A stretch of 64,000 nucleotides of DNA. Source: Arsenicicoccus piscis. Its GTDB lineage: Bacteria; Actinomycetota; Actinomycetes; Actinomycetales; Dermatophilaceae. Both the position numbers and the translations under genes were made by a program. The notes beneath the pieces were generated by a model. That model saw only the letters and a program-made list of their open reading frames with translations, ran no database searches and was not told the DNA's origin. The DNA lies in the NCBI RefSeq assembly GCF_022568835.1, contig NZ_JAKZHV010000006.1, positions 62,001-126,000 of the forward strand, read 5' to 3'. This document shows positions 37,827-48,718 of the stretch, piece after piece (position 1 is the stretch's first letter; the number at the start of each line of letters is the position of its first letter).

Positions 37827-38813
37827 TCAGCCGACGACGTACGCGACGCCGTCGGCTGGATCGGGCTGGGCCCACTCGAAGCCGCCGGCCTTGAGCACGG
37901 TCGGGCGCACGAGCTGCGAGCCGAGGATGTCGTCGGCGAACTCGCCGAGCACCAGCCGCAGCGCGACCGCCGGCGCGGGCAGCACGGCCGGACGGTGCAG
38001 CCGCCGGCCGAGCAGACGCATCAGCTCGCGCTGGTGGACGGGCACCGGGGCGACCAGGTTGACCGGCCCGGAGTACGGCTCGTCGATCAGCGCGGTCAGC
38101 GCCCGCACCTCGTCCTCGAGGGTGATCCACGGCCAGTACTGCCAGCCGGAGCCGAGCGGCCCACCGAGCCCGAGGCGGGCGAGCGGCAGGACCTGCGCCA
38201 GCGCACCCCCGTGCCGGGAGAGCACGATCCCGGTGCGTGCGAGGGCTACCCGAACGCCGGCGTCCGTGGCCGGGGCCGTCGCCGCCTCCCAGTCCTGGAC
38301 CACGCCGGCGAGGAAGGTCGTGCCGGGCGCGGAGGTCTCGGTGAGCGGCTCCTCACCGCGGTCCGAGCCGTAGATCCCCACGGCCGAGCCGTTGACCAGC
38401 GTCGACCCGATCGCACCGGCGAGCAGGGCGCAGGTGGTGGTCGCGTCGACGCGGGAGCGGCGCAGCGCGACGCGGTAGTCGGAGGTCCACCGCTGGCCGG
38501 CGATGGGCGCGCCGGCGAGGTTGACGATCGCGTCCACGCTGCCGGGGCCGCGCAACCCCTCGACGCGGCCGAGGCGCCGAGCGAGGTCGACGACCGAGTC
38601 CTCGTCGTGGGCGGTCGGGTCCCACCGGACGTCGTCGGGGGTGGTGGGTGCGGCCCGGACCAGGCGCACGACCTGGTCGCCGCGGGCCCGCAGGTGGCGG
38701 ACCAGAGCCGTGCCGATCAGACCGGTGGCCCCCGACACGACGACGCGCAGGGAACCCCGCTCGGAGCGGGGACCCTGCGCGTCGGTGACCACGGGGGCTA
38801 CCTGGGTCGTCAC
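37827..38813 (-). CDS. TIGR01777-family NAD(P)-dependent epimerase-like protein
   Basis: A 328-residue extended [23 protein letters not shown] binds the cofactor; further marks are [60 protein letters not shown] and the family end [20 protein letters not shown]. YfcH-like proteins of this group have no firm substrate. The GTG start at 38813 overlaps the E2 stop, so it is the distal gene of the sucB operon. Confidence 0.87.
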   Translation of the reverse strand: MTTQVAPVVTDAQGPRSERGSLRVVVSGATGLIGTALVRHLRARGDQVVRLVRAAPTTPDDVRWDPTAHDEDSVVDLARRLGRVEGLRGPGSVDAIVNLAGAPIAGQRWTSDYRVALRRSRVDATTTCALLAGAIGSTLVNGSAVGIYGSDRGEEPLTETSAPGTTFLAGVVQDWEAATAPATDAGVRVALARTGIVLSRHGGALAQVLPLARLGLGGPLGSGWQYWPWITLEDEVRALTALIDEPYSGPVNLVAPVPVHQRELMRLLGRRLHRPAVLPAPAVALRLVLGEFADDILGSQLVRPTVLKAGGFEWAQPDPADGVAYVVG

Positions 38814-40654
38814 AGCCCGAGGGCGGCGCCGAACTTGCCCTCCTCGAGCCGGGCCTTGACCGCGGAGAGGAAGCGACCGGCGTCGGCACCGTCGACCACG
38901 CGGTGGTCGTAGGTGAGGACGAGGTGCATCATCTGGCGGATCGCGATGGTGTCGTTGCCGAGGTCGTCGGTGACGACGACGGGCTTCTTGACCATGGCGC
39001 CGGTGCCGAGGATGGCGACCTGCGGCTGGTTGATGATCGGCGTGTCGATCAGCGAGCCGTTGGACCCGATGTTGCTGATCGTGAACGTGCCGCCACCGAG
39101 CTCGTCGGGCGTGACCTTGTTGTCGCGGGTGCGCGCAGCGAGGTCGGCGATCTTGCGGGCGATGCCGGCGATGTTGAGGTCACCGGCGTCCTTCACGACC
39201 GGGACGAGCAGGCCGCGCGGGGTGTCGACCGCGATGCCGATGTTCTCGGCCGCGTGGTAGGTGATGGTGTCACCGTCGACGCTCGCGTTGATGTTGGGGA
39301 AGGCCTTGAGGGCCTCCACCACGGCCTGGGTGATGAACGGCAGGTAGGACAGGTTGACGCCCTCACGTGCCCTGAAGTCGGCCTTGGCCTGGGCGCGCAG
39401 CGTGGCGACCCGGGTCAGGTCGACCTCGACGACGGCCGTGAGCTGGGCCGAGACCTGCAGCGACTCGACCATGCGCTGGGCGATCACCTTGCGCAGGCGC
39501 GACATCTTCTCGGTGGTGCCACGCTTGGCGGCGACCTCCGGGGCGGCCGAGGGCACCTTGGCCGAGGCCGAGGTGTCGACCGCAGCGGCCGGAGCCGCAG
39601 CGGGGGCGGCAGCAGCGGGAGCGGCGACAGGAGCCGGGGCCTTCGCGGCCTCGGCGGCGTCCAGGACGTCCTGCTTGCGGATGCGGCCACCCACGCCGGT
39701 GCCCTTGACCGAGGCCAGGTCGACGCCGTTGTCGGCGGCGAGCTTGCGCACGAGCGGGGTGACGTAGGACGACGCGTCGCTCTCGGCAGCGGTCGCCGGG
39801 GCGGACGGGGCGGCAGGAGCGGACGGAGCAGCGGGAGCCTTCGGCGCCTCCTGCTTCGGAGCCGGGGCCTCGGCCTTCGGCTCCTCCTTGGGCGCCTCGT
39901 CCTTCTTCTCCTGCTTGGGGGCCTCCTGCTTGGGCGACTCCTGCTTCGGAGCGTCCTGCTTGGGGGCATCGCCGCCGGAGACCTCGCCACCGATCACGCA
40001 CAGCTCGGCGCCGACCGGGACCGTCTCGTCCTCCTGGACCAGGATCTTGGTGAGCTTGCCCGCGGCAGGGGAGGGGACCTCGGTGTCGACCTTGTCGGTC
40101 GAGACCTCGAGGAGGGGCTCGTCCACCTCGACGTCGTCGCCCTCGGCCTTGAGCCAGCGGGTCACGGTGCCCTCGGTCACCGACTCGCCGAGCGCCGGCA
40201 TGGTGACGGTGTCGCCACCGGAGACCGAACCACCAGAGCTGACGGAGTCGTCCGAGCTGGACGAGGACGCAGCCTCGGCGTCGGCCTCCTCGGGCTCCTT
40301 CTCGGTGGACGGCTCGACGGGGGTCTCGGCCGCGGTCTCGTCGGTCGCGGGCTCCGCGGAGTCGGACTCCTTGGCGGCCTCGGTGGCCGAGCCACCGCCG
40401 GAGCTGTCGGCCTCGGACCCGTCACCGATCACGCAGAGGTCGGAGCCGACCGGCACCGTCTCGTCCTCCTGGACGAGGATCTCGGTCAGGGTGCCCTCCA
40501 CGGGCGAAGGAACCTCGGTGTCGACCTTGTCCGTCGAGACCTCGAGGAGCGGCTCGTCGACCGCCACCTGGTCCCCGACGTTCTTGAGCCAACGGGTGAC
40601 GGTGCCCTCGGTGACCGACTCTCCGAGGGCCGGCATGGTCACGCGTTCAGACAT
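38810..40654 (-). CDS. sucB: Dihydrolipoamide acyltransferase E2 (SucB/DlaT)
   Basis: Core acyltransferase of 2-oxo-acid dehydrogenase complexes. The 614-residue protein has two lipoyl domains, each with [14 protein letters not shown] carrying the lipoylated lysine, joined by Ala/Ser/Glu-rich linkers. A Lys/Pro/Glu-rich linker, the E3-binding domain ([20 protein letters not shown]) and the catalytic domain follow, with the active site [19 protein letters not shown]. In many Actinobacteria this E2 serves both pyruvate and 2-oxoglutarate complexes. The start is the ATG at 40654 with AAGGAG upstream. lpdA (E3) lies 72 bp upstream on the same strand. Confidence 0.95.
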   Translation of the reverse strand: MSERVTMPALGESVTEGTVTRWLKNVGDQVAVDEPLLEVSTDKVDTEVPSPVEGTLTEILVQEDETVPVGSDLCVIGDGSEADSSGGGSATEAAKESDSAEPATDETAAETPVEPSTEKEPEEADAEAASSSSSDDSVSSGGSVSGGDTVTMPALGESVTEGTVTRWLKAEGDDVEVDEPLLEVSTDKVDTEVPSPAAGKLTKILVQEDETVPVGAELCVIGGEVSGGDAPKQDAPKQESPKQEAPKQEKKDEAPKEEPKAEAPAPKQEAPKAPAAPSAPAAPSAPATAAESDASSYVTPLVRKLAADNGVDLASVKGTGVGGRIRKQDVLDAAEAAKAPAPVAAPAAAAPAAAPAAAVDTSASAKVPSAAPEVAAKRGTTEKMSRLRKVIAQRMVESLQVSAQLTAVVEVDLTRVATLRAQAKADFRAREGVNLSYLPFITQAVVEALKAFPNINASVDGDTITYHAAENIGIAVDTPRGLLVPVVKDAGDLNIAGIARKIADLAARTRDNKVTPDELGGGTFTISNIGSNGSLIDTPIINQPQVAILGTGAMVKKPVVVTDDLGNDTIAIRQMMHLVLTYDHRVVDGADAGRFLSAVKARLEEGKFGAALGL

Positions 40655-40726
40655 CTGGTGGTTCTCCTTCGGTGAGCCGTGATGTTCGGATCGAACTCTC
40701 CCGAGCACTCTACTGGGTGCTCGCGA

Positions 40727-42133
40727 TCATGGGTGGGCGTGAAGAGGCTTGCCCGCCAACGCGAGCGCCGCCTCTCCGAGGGCTTCGTTCTGGGTCGGGT
40801 GGGCGTGCAGCAGCGGGGCCACCTCGTCGGGCCAGGCCTCCCAGTGGTAGAGCAGGGCGGCCTCCCCGACCTGCTCGCCCATCCGGGCTCCCACCATGTG
40901 GACCCCCACGACCGGCCCGTCGGTGCGCCGGACCACCTTGACGAAGCCGGTGGTGCCCAGGATCTGCGAGCGACCGTTGCCGGCGAGGTTGTAGTCGTAG
41001 ACCTCGACGTCGCCGAACGCCTCGCGGGCGGCCGCCTCGGTGTAGCCCACGGACGCGATCTCGGGGTCGCAGTACGTGACCTTCGGTAGGCCGAGGTCGT
41101 CGACCGGTGCCGGGTCCAGCCCGGCGATCGTCTCGGCGACGAGGATGCCGTGCGCGAACCCGCGGTGCGCGAGCTGCGGCCCCGGCACGAGGTCGCCGAC
41201 TGCGAAGACGCCGGGCACCCCTGTGCGGCAGTGGTCGTCGACGCTCACCAGACCGCGCTCGAGCGTCAGGCCGAGCTGCTCGTAGCCCAGGTCGGCACTC
41301 ACCGGACCCCGGCCGACGGCCACGAGCAGGACGTCGGCGTCGAGCGTCGAGCCGTCCGCGAGCTCTACCTGGACCTGCTCGTCGCTCTGGGTCGCACCGG
41401 AGAGCGCGACACCGGTGCGGACCGTGATGCCGCGCTTGGTGAACGCGCGCTGCAGCGCCTTGGAGATCGCCTCGTCCTCGGCCGCGACCAGGCGCGGCAG
41501 GGCCTCGACGATGGTGACCTCGCTGCCGAAGCTGGTCAGCGCCGACGCCAGCTCGACGCCGATGACGCCGCCACCGAGCACGATCGTGCGGGCCGGGACG
41601 GTGTCCATCTCGAGCAGCTGGTCGGAGGTGACGATCCGGCCGCCGATCTCGAGACCCGGCAGCGTGCGCGGCGCGGACCCGGTGGCGAGGACCAGGTGGC
41701 GGCCGGTGACCTGACGCGTCGCGGCGCGGCCCTCGCCGCTGGTGCGGACCTCGACGGTGTGCGTGCCGTCGCCGGACCCGACGACGCGACCGTCGCCGTT
41801 GATCACGTCGACACCGGCCCCGCGCACGAGCCCCTGCAGGCCCTTGTAGAGCCGGTCCACGACGCCGGACTTGTAGCGCTGGAGCGCCGGCACGTCCACG
41901 GCGTCGAACGTGGCCTTGACCCCGAAGCGCTCGGATTCCTTTGCGCCGTCTGCGATCTCGGCCGCGTGGAGGAAGGCCTTGGTGGGGATGCAGCCGCGGT
42001 GCAGACAGGTGCCGCCGACCTTGTCGCGCTCCACGAGGGCTACGGTCAGGCCCAGCTGACGAGCACGCAGGGCGCAGGCATACCCTGCGCTGCCCGCACC
42101 GAGGACGACGATGTCATAGGTGGTGTCGGTCAT
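40727..42133 (-). CDS. lpdA: Dihydrolipoyl dehydrogenase (E3)
   Basis: FAD enzyme that reoxidises the dihydrolipoyl groups of E2 and GcvH with NAD+. The 468 residues begin MTDTTYDIVVLGAGSAGYAC. The redox disulfide is GGTCLHRGCIPTK; the NAD site is IVLGGGVIGVELASALTSFG; TGVPGVFAVGDLVPGPQLAH is the second FAD motif; the catalytic His-Glu is HAHPTQNEALGE. The start is the ATG at 42133 (AGGAAGG upstream); the longer frame overlaps pepA and is not native. Confidence 0.96.
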   Translation of the reverse strand: MTDTTYDIVVLGAGSAGYACALRARQLGLTVALVERDKVGGTCLHRGCIPTKAFLHAAEIADGAKESERFGVKATFDAVDVPALQRYKSGVVDRLYKGLQGLVRGAGVDVINGDGRVVGSGDGTHTVEVRTSGEGRAATRQVTGRHLVLATGSAPRTLPGLEIGGRIVTSDQLLEMDTVPARTIVLGGGVIGVELASALTSFGSEVTIVEALPRLVAAEDEAISKALQRAFTKRGITVRTGVALSGATQSDEQVQVELADGSTLDADVLLVAVGRGPVSADLGYEQLGLTLERGLVSVDDHCRTGVPGVFAVGDLVPGPQLAHRGFAHGILVAETIAGLDPAPVDDLGLPKVTYCDPEIASVGYTEAAAREAFGDVEVYDYNLAGNGRSQILGTTGFVKVVRRTDGPVVGVHMVGARMGEQVGEAALLYHWEAWPDEVAPLLHAHPTQNEALGEAALALAGKPLHAHP

Positions 42134-42146
42134 CGCAGAGCCTTCC

Positions 42147-43667
42147 TCAGCGCACCGACCCGCGCTCCGCGAGCCGCTCGGCGACGCCCAGCAGGGTGCC
42201 CGTGCCGAAGCCGGTGCCGCCCTTGCCGAACGGTCCGCGCGGGGTGCTCGTGAACGACGGGCCGGCGATGTCGAGGTGCGCCCAGGGGAGCTGGGTCCCG
42301 TCCTCGGCCGTCGGCACGAACTCCCGCAGGAACAGTCCCGCGTGGAGCATGCCGCCCTCGCGGCCGCCCTTGTGGGCGATGTCGGCGCACTCGGTGTCGA
42401 GCGCCTTGCGGTAGGACTTCGGCAGCGGCATCGGCCACAGCTCCTCGCCGTCCTCGGCACCGGCCGCGAGGACGAGCGCCCGGAACGCGTCGTCGTTGCC
42501 CATGACCGCGGCGATCTCGTGCCCGAACGCGATCACCTGGTGACCGGTCAGGGTGGCGATGTCGATGATCGCGTCCGGCTTCTGCTCGCCGGCCGCGGCG
42601 ATCGCGTCCCCGAGCACCATGCGTCCCTCGGCGTCGGTGTTGCTCACCTCGACGGTCATCGAGCTGCGCATGGTGACGACGTCGCTCGCGCGGTAGGCCG
42701 ACCCGCTCGGCATGTTCTCGGCGAGCCCGAGCCAGCCCGTCACCTTGATGGGCAGGCCCAGCTCGGCGATCGCGAACACGGTCGCGGCGACCGCTGCGGC
42801 ACCGGCCATGTCGGACTTCATCTCGTACATCCCGTTGGCGGGCTTGATGTCCAGGCCGCCGGAGTCGAAGGTGATGCCCTTGCCGACCAGCGCGAGGTGC
42901 ACCTTCGCCTTGGCCGGCGCGTAGGTCATCGAGACGAGCCGCGGCTTGTGCTCCGAGCCCATGCCCACGGCGAGGATGCCGCCGTAGCCACCCTTGATCA
43001 GGTCCTGCTCGTCGAGCACCTTCACGCTGACCTTGGTGCCGGCGGCGTCCGCGCGCACCTTGTCGGCGAACGTCTCGGGGTAGAGCAGGTTGGGCGGGGT
43101 GTTGACCAGGTCACGGGCGTAGGCGCTCGCCGTGGCGGCGGCCTCGGCCCGGGCGAGCAGTGCCTTGACGGGCCCCTGCTTGGCCCGCGGCGTCCAGACC
43201 GTCAGCTCGCCGACCTCGGCCGGGGTCTTGGACGTGCCCCGGACACCCTGCTGGCGGTAGGAGCCGAGCAGAGCGCCGAGCGTCGCCGCCTCGAGCAGCT
43301 CGTCGGAGGCGTCCTGGTCGGCCCCGAGCGCGACGATCACGCGACCGCCCTTGGTGAGGCTGCGGACGGCTGCGCCGATGGAGCTACGCAGGACGGTGGC
43401 GGTCTCCTCGGTGGCGAGCTCGCCGAGTCCGGCGACCGCGACCAGAGGGGCGTCGACACCGGGGACGGCGGCCAGCAAGGTGGCCTGGTCGGCCCCGGTG
43501 CTGGACGCGAGGGCGGCCAGCTGGGCGTCGAGGTGGGCGACGGCCTCGTCGGGCAGGTCGGTCGGTGCGAGGACGCGCGCGATGCCGTCCGTGGTGGCGG
43601 CGGTGAGGACGAGGACGTCCACTACCGAGGCGTCGAGCGGGCGTGAGGTGGCGCGCAGTGTGGGCAA
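42147..43667 (-). CDS. pepA: Leucyl aminopeptidase (M17)
   Basis: Cytosolic two-metal aminopeptidase, a homohexamer. The catalytic domain has [20 protein letters not shown] (metal-binding Asp and Lys), [13 protein letters not shown], and [17 protein letters not shown] (M17 signature). The TTG at 43667, with AAGGA 9 nt upstream, gives 506 residues starting [14 protein letters not shown], matching family length. An ATG at 43733 would add 22 residues with no Shine-Dalgarno. The stop is 14 bp from lpdA. Confidence 0.93.
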   Translation of the reverse strand: MPTLRATSRPLDASVVDVLVLTAATTDGIARVLAPTDLPDEAVAHLDAQLAALASSTGADQATLLAAVPGVDAPLVAVAGLGELATEETATVLRSSIGAAVRSLTKGGRVIVALGADQDASDELLEAATLGALLGSYRQQGVRGTSKTPAEVGELTVWTPRAKQGPVKALLARAEAAATASAYARDLVNTPPNLLYPETFADKVRADAAGTKVSVKVLDEQDLIKGGYGGILAVGMGSEHKPRLVSMTYAPAKAKVHLALVGKGITFDSGGLDIKPANGMYEMKSDMAGAAAVAATVFAIAELGLPIKVTGWLGLAENMPSGSAYRASDVVTMRSSMTVEVSNTDAEGRMVLGDAIAAAGEQKPDAIIDIATLTGHQVIAFGHEIAAVMGNDDAFRALVLAAGAEDGEELWPMPLPKSYRKALDTECADIAHKGGREGGMLHAGLFLREFVPTAEDGTQLPWAHLDIAGPSFTSTPRGPFGKGGTGFGTGTLLGVAERLAERGSVR

Positions 43668-43766
43668 CGGACATCCTTCGTCGATGGCGGCCGATCGGAC
43701 CGTGAGCAGCGGTCCGACCCGAGGTCCGGCCATGGTAGCGGTCGGGACGCCGATATCGTCAGGGCC

Positions 43767-44873
43767 ATGAGCGCTGCGACGAAGAAGTCACCCGTACACG
43801 ACCGCCACGTGGCCCTCGGCGCCAAGATGGCGGACTTCGGCGGCTGGGACATGCCGATCGAGTATCCCGGGGGAGGGGTGCTGCGTGAGCACACCGCCGT
43901 GCGGGAGACCGTCGGCCTGTTCGACGTCTCCCACCTCGGCAAGGCCGTGGTCCGGGGACCGGGCGCCGCGGACTTCGTCAATCGCTGCTTCACCAACGAC
44001 CTGCACAAGGTCGCGCCGCCCAAGGCGCAGTACACCCTGTGCTGCGACGAGGCCACCGGCGGAGTCGTCGACGACCTCATCCAGTACTACGTCGACGACG
44101 ACCAGATCTTCCTGATCCCCAACGCCGCCAACACCGCGGAGGTCGTCCGGCGCCTGCAGGCCGAGGCGCCCGAGGGCATCGAGGTCACCGACGAGCACAC
44201 GTCCTACGGCGTGCTGGCCGTCCAAGGTCCCCGCTCCGCTGAGGTGCTCGAATCGCTCGGTCTGCCAACGGATCTCGACTACATGTCCTTCGAGCAGGCG
44301 ACGTGGCAGGGGCAGCCGGTCATCGTGTGCCGCACGGGCTACACGGGTGAGAAGGGCTTCGAGCTGCTGCCCACGTGGGACGCCACGCCCGCCCTGTGGG
44401 ACGCACTCGTCGCAGCGGTCGAGGAGCGCGACGGTCGCCCCTGCGGCCTCGGCGCGCGCGACACCCTGCGCACCGAGATGGGCTACGCCCTGCACGGGCA
44501 CGAGCTGAGCATGGAGATCACCCCGCCGATGGCGCGCACCGGCTGGGCCATCGGATGGGACAAGCCGGCGTTCTGGGGCAAGGACGTGCTCGAGGCGCAG
44601 AAGGCCGCCAAGGACTACCACCTCACCTGGGGCCTGCTCGCCGACGGCCGCGGCATCCCGCGCTCGGGCTGCGCGGTCAAGGACTCCTCCGGCGCCGCGA
44701 TCGGCGTCGTGACCTCCGGCACCATGTCGCCCACGCTCAAGCAGGGCATCGCCATCGCCCTGCTGGATCGCGGTGTGCGAGAAGGAGACTCGGTGGTCGT
44801 CGACGTGCGCGGCCGTGAGCTCCCGATGACGGTCACCAAGCCGCCGTTCGTCCCCTCGCACGTCATGGACTAG
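43767..44873 (+). CDS. gcvT: Glycine cleavage system T protein (aminomethyltransferase)
   Basis: Transfers the aminomethyl carbon from lipoylated GcvH to tetrahydrofolate. The 368-residue protein contains HLGAKM-type N-terminal sequence ([20 protein letters not shown]), [18 protein letters not shown] and the folate-binding block [36 protein letters not shown]. It closes with [20 protein letters not shown] and [24 protein letters not shown] lies 7 nt upstream of the ATG, probably leaderless. The other gcv genes are not in this window. Confidence 0.95.
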   Translation: MSAATKKSPVHDRHVALGAKMADFGGWDMPIEYPGGGVLREHTAVRETVGLFDVSHLGKAVVRGPGAADFVNRCFTNDLHKVAPPKAQYTLCCDEATGGVVDDLIQYYVDDDQIFLIPNAANTAEVVRRLQAEAPEGIEVTDEHTSYGVLAVQGPRSAEVLESLGLPTDLDYMSFEQATWQGQPVIVCRTGYTGEKGFELLPTWDATPALWDALVAAVEERDGRPCGLGARDTLRTEMGYALHGHELSMEITPPMARTGWAIGWDKPAFWGKDVLEAQKAAKDYHLTWGLLADGRGIPRSGCAVKDSSGAAIGVVTSGTMSPTLKQGIAIALLDRGVREGDSVVVDVRGRELPMTVTKPPFVPSHVMD

Positions 44874-45780
44874 CTGGGCTGGTTGGTGGCCCGTCGCGGG
44901 CTGGGTCCGGTGCTGGGCTGCTGCGGCTGGCTACTTGTCCGTGTGAGGGGTGTCCTGTGCTGCGCTGGGTGTTCGTCACTCGGTGCGGGACAGGGCGCCC
45001 TGCCGCCCACCCGCGCGCGCAGCCGCGCACGTTGCGGTAATCCGCGCACGTTCCAGTAATTCGCCGCCCTCCCGACCCTGCGCACCACACGCGTTCCTGC
45101 GCGTCATACGAGTTCCTCCGCACCTCACCACACCCAGCGCGTAGACCGCCGGCGCGGCCACGAGGTCAGTGCCAGGGGTCGCGCGGACAGCTGCCCCGGG
45201 CCGTAGCCGTGCACGTTCCCGTGACTCGCGCGCGTGCGGAGTTCGTCGAGCTGGCGCCCGACCGGCTGGCCCCGGTGCACGCGGAGGACCCCGCGCTGGG
45301 CAGCCTCCCAGGTCGCCACCCCAGCCCGCCACCAACACAGTGGCAGTCTGCTGGTCACATCTGACGTGCAGACCCCCACTGTCGTGAGTTCCGTGATCCG
45401 CGCCCGCCCGACCCCGCACCTCACGCGTTCCGGCGCAGGCAGGGCGTTCCTGCGCGCCGTCGGCGGCCGCCTCCGTCCCCGCCCACGCCCACGCCCACGC
45501 TAGGTGACGATAGCGTTGGGGTGGGTGGGCGTTCGGGTGAACGCCCACGCTCCCATGAGGGCCTGTGCGGGGCTGGTGGGGGTTCTGGCCGGTCGAGTCG
45601 TCGGGCCTGTGATCGCCTGCCCAGGCCCCTCCCGGCGACCGTCAGCTGCGGCGTGCCGGGAAGCCCGTTCCGTGGGGTGCCGTTCGTGGTGACGGTGGGT
45701 GTCGAGGCTGCGGTCGGTGACCTGCTGGTGGGCGAATGAGGGACTACCACGCTGCTGGTCCGATCGTTAAAATCGTAGTT
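44874..45780. repeat. Repeat-rich intergenic region upstream of the DUF222/HNH gene
   Basis: A 900-bp stretch without a credible gene. A degenerate unit around GTTCC recurs, often in pairs 19 bp apart: 45031 (GTTGC variant) and 45050, 45093 and 45112, 45427 and 45446, plus a single copy at 45215. Units look like GCGCAGGAACGCGTG on the minus strand. At 45477-45503 the hexamer CGCCCA repeats about four times. A TCGTTAAAATCGTAGTTATG stretch before the HNH start is unusually AT-rich for this genome and may be its promoter. Confidence 0.55.
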
Positions 45781-48360
45781 ATGAGCGGACAGCCCCACCA
45801 CAGTCTCCCGGACGCCGTCCGGGCGCTGCGGGGCGTGCCCGGAAGCCCCCTCGGCACCCTCGTCGGTGCGTTCGCCGACGAGGCCGGGATCGGGTTCGAC
45901 GAGCTGACCGGCCTGACCGAGTCCGTCCTCACCCTGGACCAGCACGGCGCCGCGGCGCTGGCCGTCCATGGTGAGGACGCGGCGATGCTGTTGACGCTGT
46001 GTCAACAGACCATCGCGTTCCTGACGTTGACGCAGGCGTTCACGGTGCACGCGTTGACCAAGGCGACCGCCGAGCAGCGCCTGACCGTGGAGCACGGTCC
46101 GGGGGCGACACCGTCGGCGTCGGCGCGGGGCCGCGCGGCCGGGCGGGCGAGGACCGCGGTCGTGGGGGAGGCGGTCGCGTCGTGCGGGTTCGACCCCGCC
46201 CAGCGGGCGTTGGTGTCGCACCTGGCAGGGATGGACGCCGATCGGACGCAGGTCGCAGCGCGGCTCCTCGCCCAAGGCGTGTTGACGGGGCCGATGGTCG
46301 CCATGTTGTTGTCGAGGCGGACCGAGCACCTCACCGACTCCCAGGTCGCCTGGCTCACCCGCCACTGCGCCGACCTCACCCACCCCACCACCAACGACCA
46401 CCACAACAGCGACAGCAGAGACAGCACCGACAGCACCGACCGTGACAGCAACGTCAGCGATGACGGCGCCGGCGCTGGGGCCTGCGAGACAGGCGTCCAC
46501 CGTGACGACACCGCTGCGGCGCCCGCCGGCAGTGAGGGTGAGGGTGGCCGGTTGCGGTTGGTGGGGTCGTTGTCGCGGCGGGAGCGGGTGGCGTTGGCGC
46601 GCCGGCAGGCGTTCGCGGAGGCGTGCGACTGGACCGACGCGGACTGGGTCGACCCCGACACGGCGGTGCCGTCGTGGGCGGTGTTCCGCGACCGGTTCGA
46701 CCAAGGCCTGGCGTGGCTGCTCGCCGACGACCCGGACATCGCGGGGGACTACGAGACAGGCATGGCCGCCCGGTGCGTGTCGTCGCGACTGGACCCCGAG
46801 GGGACGGGGTCGTTGACGGTCACCGGCGACGGTGTCGCGGTCGCCGCGGCCCGCAACCGGGTGCACCGCCTCGCCCGCCGGTTGCGGCAGCTGGGGGATG
46901 AGCGGACCGTCGCGCAGATCGCGGCCGACCTGACATTGACGCTCCTCACGCACGGGTACGTGACCTGCCCCCACTGCGGCCACACCATCACCACCACCCC
47001 CACCAACAACAGCAGCGGCAGCACCGCCAGCAGTACGGGCCAGGTCGCCGACGGCGGTCCGGCCGGCGGGTGCGGCGGGGTTCACGACGACCGGGCCGAC
47101 GGCGGCGGCTGCGATGGCAGCAGCGGCAGCCAGGCCGCCGCCGGTGGTCGGGCCGGCGCCTGCGCTGGGGTCCACGACGGCGCCGACGAGGGGGGCGGAG
47201 CCCCCGAGCCGGCAGGCGATACGACAGCCGAGCCTGCGTCAGCTGGGCCGGGGCCAGAGGATGCGAGGCCAGCGGGGTCACCCCCGGCAGCATCGGCAGG
47301 GCAGAGCTCAGCAGGGTCGGGGGCTGATGGTGGGTTGGACGTGTTGCTGCCGTACCCGGACCTGCCCGAGGACCGCACCCCGCCCCTCGACGAGGGGCTG
47401 GGCAAGGCCGTCGCCGACGGGCTCGCGCCACCCGCCGTGACCGTTCACGTGACCGTCTCGCTGGAGACCCTGCTCGGCATGACACAGCTGCCCGCCCGCA
47501 TGGACTCCGGGCCCGTCCGCGCGTGGATCCCCGCACGGCAGGCCCGCGCCCTGGCCCTGACGCTCGGTGGGACGTGGCAGCGGATCGTGACCGACCCCGC
47601 CACCGGCGTCGCCCTTAACACCGCCGTCCGCTCCTACCAGCCCGGACCCGCCACCCGAGCCCACCTCGTCATGCTCGACAACGGCTGCCGCGCCCCCGGC
47701 TGCACCACCCGCCACGACCTACAGCTCGACCACCTCCAACCCCACGCCACCGGCGGCCCGACCAGCGGCGACAACCTCCACACCCTCGACCACCAGCACC
47801 ACCAGCACAAGAGCAACGCCACCTGGCACGCCACCCCCGAGCACGACCAAGGGGACGACGGCCACCCGGACCGGCGCGACGGGCACGGGGACGGCCAGCA
47901 AGGCTCGGGGTCGAGCTCCGGCTCGGGCGCGGGATCAAGCTCCGACGCAGGGTCGGACTCGGGTGACGGCTCGTTGACGGACTGGCCCGGGCGGCGGGTG
48001 CGCTGGACGTTCCCGTCCGGACGGCAGGCCACCACGAGTCCGCACCCCTACCCCCGCCCCGAACACCTCACTGCGCCACCACACGGGTCGCTGGACCGAC
48101 ACGCCGAGCTCAACGACTACGAACGAGCCCTCGTCGAAGAGACCTACGACCCCTGCCTACCCTTCCCCCGCCAACCCGCAGCACCATGGAACCCCACCAA
48201 CCCCACCAGCAGCGGACCCGCCACCGGACACCTCCCGGACAGACGCGAGGACGCCCAGGCAGACGGCACGGCCGACGGCAGCGGTGCCGATACCCGGCCC
48301 GAGCCCGCCCAGCCCATCCCCTGGACGCAGACCGACTACCCCGAGCAGGCACCCTTCTGA
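45781..48360 (+). CDS. DUF222 / 13E12-repeat protein with C-terminal HNH nuclease domain
   Basis: An 859-residue protein. The DUF222 region has FLTLTQAFTVHALTKATAEQ, VASCGFDPAQRALVSHLAGM and LSRRERVALARRQAFAEACD. The HNH domain (about 630-680) has NGCRAPGCTTRHDLQLDHLQ, PHATGGPTSGDNLHTL and HHQHKSN, with metal-ligand cysteines, the DH pair and the final His. Three long low-complexity inserts (Ser/Thr/Asp near 210-250, Gly/Ala/Ser near 415-540, Ser/Gly near 700-735) make it much longer than usual. Such genes are multicopy in Actinobacteria and may be selfish nucleases; the function is unproven. The ATG at 45781 follows an AT-rich promoter-like stretch. Confidence 0.85.
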   Translation: MSGQPHHSLPDAVRALRGVPGSPLGTLVGAFADEAGIGFDELTGLTESVLTLDQHGAAALAVHGEDAAMLLTLCQQTIAFLTLTQAFTVHALTKATAEQRLTVEHGPGATPSASARGRAAGRARTAVVGEAVASCGFDPAQRALVSHLAGMDADRTQVAARLLAQGVLTGPMVAMLLSRRTEHLTDSQVAWLTRHCADLTHPTTNDHHNSDSRDSTDSTDRDSNVSDDGAGAGACETGVHRDDTAAAPAGSEGEGGRLRLVGSLSRRERVALARRQAFAEACDWTDADWVDPDTAVPSWAVFRDRFDQGLAWLLADDPDIAGDYETGMAARCVSSRLDPEGTGSLTVTGDGVAVAAARNRVHRLARRLRQLGDERTVAQIAADLTLTLLTHGYVTCPHCGHTITTTPTNNSSGSTASSTGQVADGGPAGGCGGVHDDRADGGGCDGSSGSQAAAGGRAGACAGVHDGADEGGGAPEPAGDTTAEPASAGPGPEDARPAGSPPAASAGQSSAGSGADGGLDVLLPYPDLPEDRTPPLDEGLGKAVADGLAPPAVTVHVTVSLETLLGMTQLPARMDSGPVRAWIPARQARALALTLGGTWQRIVTDPATGVALNTAVRSYQPGPATRAHLVMLDNGCRAPGCTTRHDLQLDHLQPHATGGPTSGDNLHTLDHQHHQHKSNATWHATPEHDQGDDGHPDRRDGHGDGQQGSGSSSGSGAGSSSDAGSDSGDGSLTDWPGRRVRWTFPSGRQATTSPHPYPRPEHLTAPPHGSLDRHAELNDYERALVEETYDPCLPFPRQPAAPWNPTNPTSSGPATGHLPDRREDAQADGTADGSGADTRPEPAQPIPWTQTDYPEQAPF

Positions 48361-48718
48361 CCCCGGCCGAGGGAGTGTCCGATGAACGGTGTCAGCGGCG
48401 GTGTCATTTGCAGCGCACCTCGGTGGCCGGCATGCGGTCGGCGAAGGTGACGGCCGCGTTGCGGCCGGACCACCTCGACGCTCTCGCGGTCACCCGGGAG
48501 GAGAGCCGACGACCGGGTCTGGCCGACCGTGATCCTGGTGGATCTGCAGGAGCACCTCGACGAACCGGCGCGTCACCGCTGAGGCCACCCCTCGCGTGGC
48601 TGCGTGGCATGGTCGCAGAGCCTCGCCGCATCGACGATCAGGCAGCCGGGAGGTGCGATCACTGTCCTGTGCCCGATCGATACCGACCGCATCCCGGCCG
48701 CCCCGCGCCCACGGCAAC
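48361..48718. other. Intergenic region, no recognisable gene
   Basis: Between the HNH gene and apbE. Minus-strand frames of 75 codons exist; one ends GRNAAVTFADRMPATEVRCK and may be a decayed C-terminus, but none matches a family I know. No hairpin or repeat stands out. Confidence 0.4.

Noticed and set aside
38903..40675. 590-codon plus-strand frame opposite the E2 gene
   Set aside because: Gly/Arg/Leu-rich shadow of the Ala/Pro/Glu linkers of E2; no start signal.
43668..43733. ATG start of pepA at 43733
   Set aside because: No Shine-Dalgarno and 22 extra residues; the TTG at 43667 has AAGGA at good spacing and gives normal length.
45021..45460. Possible CRISPR array
   Set aside because: The GTTCC units are short, degenerate and at 19-bp spacing, with no long identical repeats and no cas genes.
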